DNA from: Caldisericaceae bacterium
Lineage (GTDB): Bacteria > Calditrichota > Calditrichia > Calditrichales > Calditrichaceae
Assembly (NCBI GenBank): GCA_021160885.1
Contig: JAGHBR010000090.1
Coordinates: 1 to 13,178, forward strand
Length of the DNA stretch: 13,178 nt
Reading direction: 5' to 3'
The position numbers and the translations under genes are program-made. This document shows, piece by piece, positions 1 through 6,025 of this stretch; the stretch's first letter is position 1; each line of letters begins with the position of its first letter. The notes under the pieces are model-generated. The model was not told where the DNA came from and searched no databases. It saw nothing but the letters and a program-made list of their open reading frames with translations.

Positions 1-385
1 CCCGTTTACTGTTTATTAATCGCCTGAATTGCAAACTTTTTGAACCGAAATTGATTAACAAACCAACTTCAAGTCCATAAGCTTCCAGATAGTTAATAGC
101 CTGAGCAAGATGAACATCTTCAAGGGCTGTTACAGCCTTTAATTCTAACATTACTTTACCTTCCACCAGAAAATCTACACGACGTGTGCCGATTTGTTTG
201 CTGTCATAATAAATAGGCATTTCAAGTTCGCGTTGAAAGTCAAGCCCGATTTTGGTCATTTCAATAGCCATTGCACGCTGATAAATGACTTCCTGAAATC
301 CATTGCCAAGAGTGGAGTGGACTTTCATTGCTGCGCCAATAATTTTTCGAGTAATATCAGCATGTTTGTAATGTTGTTGGTTCAT
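1..385 (-). CDS. GxxExxY family protein, PD-(D/E)XK nuclease-like (3' end off window)
   Basis: Reading the minus strand from the ATG at 385 gives 128 codons with no stop before the window edge. The family's defining motif is present as G29-F-Q-E32-V-I-Y35. It is followed by a nuclease-like core with D71 in 'RRVDFLV' and E81-L-K83 in 'LELKAV', which matches the PD-(D/E)XK fold that this family (PDDEXK_3) is assigned to. The C-terminal 'NFGSKSLQFRRL' is typical, so only a few residues are probably missing. A GAGGA-like ribosome site lies about 7 bases before the ATG. Family members are small cytoplasmic proteins of about 125-135 residues with no settled biochemical role; nuclease activity is inferred from the fold only. 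They often sit among short degenerate repeated phrases, as here. Family assignment is firm, function is not. Confidence 0.9.
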   Translation of the reverse strand, partial: MNQQHYKHADITRKIIGAAMKVHSTLGNGFQEVIYQRAMAIEMTKIGLDFQRELEMPIYYDSKQIGTRRVDFLVEGKVMLELKAVTALEDVHLAQAINYLEAYGLEVGLLINFGSKSLQFRRLINSKR

Positions 386-401
386 GATAATCCTCATTGT
401 C

Positions 402-540
402 TGTACCGCAGATTCTCACAGATTTCAGGATTTCGCTGACAAATAAATTTTACTAAAAAGCCATGAAGCACGCAAATGACAATAACGCCCAAAAAGAATT
501 TAAGTAATCTGTGAAATCTGTAAATCTGCGTAATCAGCGG
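402..540. repeat. Opposed copies of a degenerate AATCTGTGA phrase
   Basis: At 506-540 four near-copies of a 9-base unit run in tandem: AATCTGTGA, AATCTGTA, AATCTGCGT, AATCAGCGG. The same phrase occurs in the opposite orientation at about 402-436, seen as 'GCAGATT..CACAGATTTC..GGATTTCGCTGA'. The two arms make an imperfect inverted repeat around roughly 65 bases of AT-rich sequence. That middle part holds another phrase-like string, 'AAGCCATGAAGCACGCAAA' (about 459-477). The array starts less than 20 bases upstream of the GxxExxY start codon. I see no coding potential here. It may be a relic or a substrate of the element that carries the GxxExxY gene. Confidence 0.6.
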
Positions 541-595
541 TCCAGACATTTTCCTCCATTAATTCTTCCCACCAGATTATAATTACTCCTTCTAC

Positions 596-866
596 TTATT
601 TTGTTACATGAGCTACTTTTCCTATCGGAGGACTAACAAGATTTACAAGAATATTGCCATTTCTAAGTACTGATTTCTTTTTCAAACATTTTAAAGTGAT
701 AGCTCCCCCTAAAGTCAAGTCTAAGTACCGACCAAGAATTTTTCAACTTAAAACAATTTAATATTCAGTACTCCCCTGTTCAAATTATTCTTTTAACTCT
801 TTTATTCATTAAATCATTCTCAAGAATTTTTTCTGGAATCCAATGCATGGCTTTGTTAGATTTCAT
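596..866 (-). pseudogene. Possible decayed coding relic, C-terminus vaguely HsdS-like
   Basis: On the minus strand, 742 to 596 is an open stretch of 48 codons ending in TAA. It contains 'LRNGNILVNLVSPPIGKVAH', which recalls the 'GDIL..L.....GKVA' turn of type I restriction specificity (HsdS-like) proteins. Further upstream on the same strand, 866 to 780 reads 'MKSNKAMHWIPEKILENDLM' and then stops. Stop codons in the connecting sequence mean no intact gene remains. These could be pieces of one frameshifted gene or chance reading frames. The stretch is otherwise AT-rich and has no other gene I can support. The HsdS resemblance is from memory and rests on one short motif. Confidence 0.25.
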
Positions 867-869
867 TTT

Positions 870-877
870 TAACTTTG
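870..877 (+). promoter_or_regulatory. FCB-type -7 box upstream of the M16 operon
   Basis: TAACTTTG matches the Bacteroidota -7 consensus TAnnTTTG exactly and lies 21 bases before the ATG at 899. No good TTTG is found 19-20 bases upstream (the sequence there is ATGG), so only half of the promoter is supported. It would give a short leader of about 15 bases that still includes the AAGGA ribosome site. Confidence 0.4.
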
Positions 878-898
878 TACCCAATAAAAAGGAAACCA

Positions 899-2170
899 AT
901 GACTAAAATCAAAATAGATTTCGAAGAGTACCAATTATCAAACGGACTGCACGTCATTTTACACCAGGATCGTAACGTGCCCATTGTGGCCATTAATTTG
1001 TGGTACCGTGTGGGCTCGCGCAACGAACAACCCGGTAAAACCGGCTTTGCCCACCTGTTTGAGCACATGATGTTTCAGGGCAGTCAGCATGTCCCGCCAG
1101 AAATGCATTTTCAACTCATTCAAAGCGTGGGCGGTACTTTAAACGGCTCTACCTACTTCGATCGTACCAATTACTACGAAACCCTGCCTTCCCATTACCT
1201 GGAAATGGGTCTGTGGCTGGAATCGGATCGCATGGGCTTTTTGCTGCCCGCCCTGAACGAAGAAAAATTCAAAACCCAATTAGAAGTCGTTAAGAACGAG
1301 CGCCGCCAACGGTACGAAAATCAACCTTACGGTCTGTGGCTGGAAAAAATTCTGGAACTGGCCTTTCCAAATGATTACCCGTACCACTGGCCGGTTATTG
1401 GCTACATGGCAGACCTGGAAAAAGCAACGTTAGATGACATCCGGCATTTTTTTAAAACTTACTACGCACCAAATAACGCCAGCCTGGCGCTTTCCGGCGA
1501 TTTTGAGCTGGCGTTGGCCAAACAACTCATTGAACAATATTTTACAGAAATTCCGCCTTATGAAAACATTCCACAGGTAAATAAACACTTTAGCGATTAC
1601 AACCATGGCCGCAAACGTATCGAGGTTGAAGACCATGTCCAGTTGCCGAGACTCCATTTTGCCTATCATTTGCCCGGCATTTCTGCAAAAGAAGTTTATG
1701 AGGCCGATTTTATTGCCAGTATTCTGAACGGTGGTAAAAGTTCGCGCTTTATTCAAAATTTGGTTCATCAAAAACAGATCGTTCAGGACATTCAGACCTT
1801 TGTGCTGCCTATGATTGATACATCATTGTTTTTTGTTGTGGCTACCCCACGACCGGAACATTCCGTGGAAAAGATTCAACATGAAATCGACACTGAAATC
1901 GAAAGACTATTTCAGGAGGCGGTTTCCGAACAGGAAATGCAGCGTGTAAAAAATCAAATCATTGCCCAAAAGGTGCGTGATTTGCAGTCGGTTTCAACAC
2001 GCGCCGATTTGTTGAATATGTATTTTACCTATTATGGAAATACCAACCATTTGAACGAAGAGATCGACCACTATTTAAAAATTTCCGCACAGGATTTACG
2101 GCAAACCGCAAATAACTTCCTGCAGCCGGAAAATCGTGTGGAAGTCATTTATCTGCCTAAAAAGAATTAA
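899..2170 (+). CDS. M16B zinc metallopeptidase, catalytic subunit
   Basis: A 423-residue insulinase-family (M16) peptidase. The inverted zinc motif HxxEH is intact as H52-L-F-E55-H56 within 'GFAHLFEHMMFQGS'. The third ligand is probably E134 in 'EVVKNERR', at the usual distance of about 77 residues. The C-terminal half (roughly 200-423) is the paired non-catalytic M16 domain, but it lacks the R/Y substrate pair; that pair is in the next gene. I chose the ATG at 899, which has AAGGA 6 bases upstream. A TTG at 875 would add eight residues but has no ribosome site. There is no signal peptide, so the protein is probably cytoplasmic. The second subunit follows after 11 bases, which indicates an obligate heterodimer that degrades peptides inside its clamshell. 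First gene of the operon. Confidence 0.93.
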   Translation: MTKIKIDFEEYQLSNGLHVILHQDRNVPIVAINLWYRVGSRNEQPGKTGFAHLFEHMMFQGSQHVPPEMHFQLIQSVGGTLNGSTYFDRTNYYETLPSHYLEMGLWLESDRMGFLLPALNEEKFKTQLEVVKNERRQRYENQPYGLWLEKILELAFPNDYPYHWPVIGYMADLEKATLDDIRHFFKTYYAPNNASLALSGDFELALAKQLIEQYFTEIPPYENIPQVNKHFSDYNHGRKRIEVEDHVQLPRLHFAYHLPGISAKEVYEADFIASILNGGKSSRFIQNLVHQKQIVQDIQTFVLPMIDTSLFFVVATPRPEHSVEKIQHEIDTEIERLFQEAVSEQEMQRVKNQIIAQKVRDLQSVSTRADLLNMYFTYYGNTNHLNEEIDHYLKISAQDLRQTANNFLQPENRVEVIYLPKKN

Positions 2171-2181
2171 CTGAGGTAACA

Positions 2182-3552
2182 ATGAAATTAAAAATAGACA
2201 GAACTAAAATTCCTACGCCGTCTGAACCCAGGCCTTTTCATTTTCCGGAATTTAAGACCTATGAACTGCCCAACAAGATGCAGACCCTGGTGGTTCACAA
2301 GAACAACCTGCCTCTGGTCAATGTGCTGTTTCGTGTTAATTTTTCACCCATGGACGATGAACCCGGCAAAGAAGGACAGGCAAATCTGCTTTCGCATTTG
2401 CTTTTGGAAGGCACGCAAAAATGGAACAGCACGCAAATTGCCGAAAAGTTTGAAAACCTGGGCGCACATTACAATGTTCATCTCAGCTGGAGCGGATTTT
2501 ATTTTGAATTAAATATTTTAAAAAAACATCTGGCTGAAGGTCTCGAATTGAGCAGTGAAATCATTTACGAATCCATTCTGCCGGAAAAGGAATTCAATCG
2601 CTTAAAGCAGGAAGTTTTAATCGATCGCCTACAAATCAAAGACATGCCGGGTCGGCTGGCTAACGAACGGTTATTGCGTCATCTGTTTCAAAATCATCGT
2701 TACGGTCAGCCCATCGAAGGGCTGACTTCTACCATTGAAAAAATTGAATTAGCTCAATTGCACCAGCTTTACAAAAATGTTTTACTGAAACGACAACCTA
2801 CGCTGATTTTTACCGGAAACATTACTGAAACAGAAGCCGTACAGTTGCGAGATCGATATTTTGTAAAACAAGAAGAATCCTATTTACAACCCCAAATGCA
2901 AATCCACTTTAAAGAGCCCGAAAAACGTCACATTATTCTGGTTCACAAACCCAATGCCGCCCAAATCGAATTACGCATCGGTCAGTTCACGCCACCACGT
3001 CAGCATCCGGATTTTTTTAAATTAAAACTTTTGAACGAGGTTTTTGGTGGTTACTTTCTGTCGCGCTTAAATCTCAATTTACGGGAAAAACATGGCTACA
3101 CCTACGGTATCCATTCCCAACTTGCTTTCAGGCCACAATTAGGCCTGTTGCTTATTTCAGCTTCCATCCAGTCCGAATTTATTGCCCCGGCGCTGGATGA
3201 AATTTTTAAAGAAACCGAAAAACTTAAAGCCGAAGGTGTGCGTGAAGATGAATTGCGCAGTGCGGCTGGTTATTTAATTGGCGTTTTCCCGACGGCCTTT
3301 GAAACCATTGACCAGATCAGCGATGCCATCGCCAATCTGGTAACCTACAACCTGTCGGCTGATTATTATCGCACGTTTCGCGAAAAGTTAGCTCAGGTAA
3401 CGGTGGAACAGGTAAATGAGGCGGCGCAAAAGTATCTTCATCTGGAGCAGATGCAGGTGGTTTTGGTCGGCGACCGAACCATGGTTGAAAAACCTTTGAA
3501 AGAAAAATACGAACTTCAGATAGTAGACGTAAAAGGAAATCCATTGCCATAA
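2182..3552 (+). CDS. M16B peptidase-like protein, non-catalytic partner subunit
   Basis: A 456-residue M16 homologue whose zinc motif is broken. Where the neighbour has HLFEH this protein has N68-L-L-S71-H72 ('GQANLLSHLLLEGT'), so both the catalytic Glu and one His are lost. The C-terminal half keeps the substrate-binding signature 'SRLNLNLREKHGYTYG' with R294 and Y307, which bind the substrate C-terminus in M16 enzymes. This division of labour (active subunit without R/Y, inactive subunit with R/Y) is the known arrangement of heterodimeric bacterial M16B proteases. A GAGG ribosome site stands about 6 bases before the ATG. No signal peptide is seen. The gene is co-transcribed with the preceding one, and its stop is one base from the next start, so translation of the following HD gene may be coupled. 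Confidence 0.92.
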   Translation: MKLKIDRTKIPTPSEPRPFHFPEFKTYELPNKMQTLVVHKNNLPLVNVLFRVNFSPMDDEPGKEGQANLLSHLLLEGTQKWNSTQIAEKFENLGAHYNVHLSWSGFYFELNILKKHLAEGLELSSEIIYESILPEKEFNRLKQEVLIDRLQIKDMPGRLANERLLRHLFQNHRYGQPIEGLTSTIEKIELAQLHQLYKNVLLKRQPTLIFTGNITETEAVQLRDRYFVKQEESYLQPQMQIHFKEPEKRHIILVHKPNAAQIELRIGQFTPPRQHPDFFKLKLLNEVFGGYFLSRLNLNLREKHGYTYGIHSQLAFRPQLGLLLISASIQSEFIAPALDEIFKETEKLKAEGVREDELRSAAGYLIGVFPTAFETIDQISDAIANLVTYNLSADYYRTFREKLAQVTVEQVNEAAQKYLHLEQMQVVLVGDRTMVEKPLKEKYELQIVDVKGNPLP

Positions 3553-3553
3553 A

Positions 3554-3975
3554 ATGACTGCACTGGAAAAGGCGCTGGCGCTCGCTTTAAAAGCCCACGC
3601 CGGTCAGAAGGACAAGGCTGATCAACCTTACATTTTGCATCCTTTACGCGTAATGGTGCAAATGGAAGACTCAAGGGCTAAATTGTGGCTTTGTTGCATG
3701 ACGTGCTTGAAGATTCGGAAATGACCTTAAACGAATTGAGTCAGGCTGGTTTTGAGGATGAAATTTTACAGGCGATAGATTGCCTTACCAAAAGAGACGG
3801 GGAAGACTATTTTGCTTATCTTGAACGTGTCGCTCAAAATAAACTGGCCCGGCAGGTTAAAATGGCTGATTTAAAGGACAATCTGGATGTAACTCGCTTA
3901 AAAGAAATTACCCCTGCCGATCGGCAACGTTTAAACAACTATTTAAAAGCCTTATCTTTTTTGCGGAAAGATTAA
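3554..3975 (+). pseudogene. HD-domain alarmone-hydrolase-like protein, split by a one-base frameshift
   Basis: From the ATG at 3554 the frame encodes 'KAHAGQ...QPYILHPLRV', the start of a RelA/SpoT/MESH1-type HD domain with H28. It runs to the AAA codon at 3680-3682 and then goes out of frame, with a stop at about 3719-3721. The rest continues in the -1 frame from ATT at 3682: 'IVALLHDVLEDSEM' carries the H48-D49 and E52-D53 motifs, and 'VKMADLKDN' supplies the last metal-binding Asp. One extra A in the run at 3680-3682 would restore a protein of about 140 residues, the size of a small alarmone hydrolase. The lesion may be a real mutation, a sequence error or a -1 slip, though no classic slippery heptamer is present. 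The stop of the M16 partner is one base upstream. There is no synthetase domain. Hydrolysis of (p)ppGpp is inferred from the family. Confidence 0.8.
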
Positions 3976-3989
3976 TCGGGAGTGTGGCT

Positions 3990-4568
3990 ATGTTTGACGC
4001 CCATTTACCCAGACTGGTGTTTCATTCAAGGGGCAATATTGAATTGTTAAGCCAGAACAAGCTGGCCGTTTTTGCCTCACGCGAAACACCGGAAGAATTA
4101 TTTGAACCCGCCCTTGCCTTTTTTAGTGAATTATTGCAATTGCCCATCAGCCTGGCCGGCGGCTGGCAATCAAATCTGGAAAAACAACTACTCACGCTTT
4201 TTAATCCGCAGGCAACCGCCAATCTGATTCAGTACTTTGCTCGCGAAATCAACCATTTAAAACTGGAAAGCTGGCAACAGGCCCTGCTCAACGAAAATAA
4301 ATTATTGATCATTTCGCCGGAAACCAGCCAGCAGCGTCCCAATCAGGGATTGGTAAGTAAAAGAGACAATTTGATCTTCAGTCATTGTCAAAAAGTTTTA
4401 TTCTTTTACATCCAACCTGGGGGGCGCCTGCAGGCTTATTTTGATCAATTGTTAAAAAGCGGGAGCCAGCTCTTTTTATTTGAACATCCTACCAATGAAA
4501 AGCAACTTTCTTCAGATGTCGTTTTTTTAAATACGGACAATCTTGAACCACTGCTAATTGGACGTTGA
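3990..4568 (+). CDS. DprA/SLOG-like Rossmann-fold protein
   Basis: A 192-residue protein with the outline of the DprA/Smf nucleotide- or DNA-binding Rossmann fold. It has 'KLAVFASRETP' (strand plus S30-R31) at 24-34, 'SLAGGWQSNLEKQLL' (GG at 57-58) at 54-68, 'KLLIISPE' at 104-111 and 'VSKRDNLIFSHCQKVLFFY' at 122-140. This order matches the SR, GG(x)S/E, SP and RN elements of DprA-like proteins. It lacks the extra winged-helix region of true DprA, is shorter, and has RD-N where DprA has RN. Start chosen at ATG 3990 because GGGAG lies 7 bases upstream; a GTG at 3984 overlaps that site. It follows the HD gene by 14 bases and closes the M16 operon. Its role is unknown; binding DNA or a nucleotide ligand is inferred from the fold. 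Confidence 0.6.
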   Translation: MFDAHLPRLVFHSRGNIELLSQNKLAVFASRETPEELFEPALAFFSELLQLPISLAGGWQSNLEKQLLTLFNPQATANLIQYFAREINHLKLESWQQALLNENKLLIISPETSQQRPNQGLVSKRDNLIFSHCQKVLFFYIQPGGRLQAYFDQLLKSGSQLFLFEHPTNEKQLSSDVVFLNTDNLEPLLIGR

Positions 4569-4792
4569 TTCCGAACCGTCTTAAACTTTACAGAATTAAT
4601 GGAATTTAGTTCTCGTAAATGGTGTGGGGAAATTTCGATTTTTCGAACAAACGGCCATTTTGGGCGTAAAAATTTTCTTAAATTTCAGATCTTTGAAAAA
4701 TTTGTTAATCCGATCAAAACTTTGTAGTTAAAAAATTTTAATATTAAATTACTTTCCTGGCTAAAAGTAGAAACAAAAAGGGAAACATTAAA

Positions 4793-6025
4793 ATGGAAAC
4801 ACTCGTTCAGTTTAAACCTTCCATTTCCGAACGCCAGAGATTGTTGATTTTGTACGAACGTTACCGGCATGACTACGAAAACAACTTGAACCGCCTGCAT
4901 CGCCAATTAAAAAAGTTGCTAATCAAAACAGACATTAATTTTAACATTAAATACCGACTAAAAAGCTTTGACTCTTATTTTCAAAAGCTGATCCGCTACC
5001 GCCAGAAAGAAATTCAACCGATCATTATTAACGATTTAATCGGCTTACGTATTATTTGTCCTTTTTTGGAAGATATTGAACAGGTCGAATCGCTGATTAG
5101 ACAACATTTTCATGTAATTGAAATTGAGCATAAGAGCGCTGGTAAGCCCGTCAATGAATTTAGTTATCAGTCCATTCATTTAACCATTGAATTGCCCGAA
5201 GAACAATTCAACGGTTTTATTCCTTACAGTGGCCGAACCTGCGAAATTCAATTACGCACCATTTTACAGGATGCCTGGGCCGAAGTGGAACACGAACTGA
5301 TTTACAAAGCCAATTTTACCATGCTCAATGAATCCATTAAACGTAAGTTAGCTTCACTTAATGCCACATTGACTTTGAGCGATATCATTTTTCAGGAAAT
5401 TCGTGATTACCAGAAAGCTATCAAAACCCTTCGCGAGAAATGTGATTACAGCATGACACAAAAAATTCTGCTGCCCAATGGTTCAGTCATTCCTGGCAAT
5501 GGTCACAAAGCTTACGAAAACGTTGAACTGCCTTCGGCCATTATTTCTAAATCAAATGTAGAAAAACAATTGTTCGAAGCTTTGGAAGCGCACAGTAAAC
5601 AACAGTTCCCCAAAGCCATCGAAATTTACAGTCAGATTTTAAGGCAGAAGCTAAAACCGGCTATTCGTTCCATTGTTTACAATCATCGGGGGATGGCCTA
5701 TTTTGTGCAGGGCGATTATGAAAAAGCGATTAAAGATTTTAATCAGGCTTACAAATTTGATTCTCAAAATTTGCGGGCTTTGAACAATCGCGGGCTGGCT
5801 TACCGCATGCTGAAAAAATACGACCTGGCCTTAAAGGATTTTGATCATTCGCTGGAAGTGGATGCATATCAGCACGAAGGCTACCACATGAGGGCGCTGA
5901 CCTATTATGATCTGCAGGATTTTCCCAAGGCTCTGGCTGATTGCAACAAGGCTTTAAATTTAAAGCCGGATTACGCGCCGGCTCAGTCCTTAAAACGGTT
6001 GCTGGTTTCCCAAATGAGCTTTTAA
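4793..6025 (+). CDS. RelA/SpoT-type (p)ppGpp synthetase domain fused to TPR repeats
   Basis: A 410-residue protein. Residues about 30-215 form a RelA/SpoT nucleotidyltransferase domain. 'RLKSFDSYFQK' keeps R55, K57 and K65 at the spacing seen in Rel synthetases. 'NDLIGLRI' supplies the Mg-binding D81. 'FSYQSIH' ends in H129 and has Ser in place of the usual Gly before the Tyr. 'EIQLRTILQDAWAEVEHEL' holds E151 and Q153, followed by Y171-K172. The domain therefore looks catalytically complete. Residues about 258-400 form roughly four TPRs, for example 'NHRGMAYFVQGDYEKAIKDF' and 'NNRGLAYRMLKKYDLALKDF'. No HD, TGS or ACT domain is present. It could make (p)ppGpp or, like toxSAS enzymes, pyrophosphorylate another acceptor. 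AAGGGA lies about 9 bases before the ATG. The gene stands alone after a 224-base gap in which I could not identify a convincing promoter. Its stop overlaps the convergent gene. Confidence 0.88.
   Translation: METLVQFKPSISERQRLLILYERYRHDYENNLNRLHRQLKKLLIKTDINFNIKYRLKSFDSYFQKLIRYRQKEIQPIIINDLIGLRIICPFLEDIEQVESLIRQHFHVIEIEHKSAGKPVNEFSYQSIHLTIELPEEQFNGFIPYSGRTCEIQLRTILQDAWAEVEHELIYKANFTMLNESIKRKLASLNATLTLSDIIFQEIRDYQKAIKTLREKCDYSMTQKILLPNGSVIPGNGHKAYENVELPSAIISKSNVEKQLFEALEAHSKQQFPKAIEIYSQILRQKLKPAIRSIVYNHRGMAYFVQGDYEKAIKDFNQAYKFDSQNLRALNNRGLAYRMLKKYDLALKDFDHSLEVDAYQHEGYHMRALTYYDLQDFPKALADCNKALNLKPDYAPAQSLKRLLVSQMSF

Noticed and set aside
194..439. Plus-strand reading frame of 81 codons at the left edge
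   Set aside because: It lies antisense to the GxxExxY gene, whose motifs are clear on the minus strand.
3674..3688. Programmed -1 frameshift site in the HD gene
   Set aside because: No X-XXY-YYZ slippery heptamer or clear downstream stem is visible at the A-run; a mutation or sequence error is simpler.
4634..4647. Small stem TTCGA-TTTT-TCGAA in the spacer before the synthetase-TPR gene, considered as a terminator or operator
   Set aside because: Only five AT-rich base pairs with no T-tract; likely chance. Nothing else in 4569-4792 could be named.
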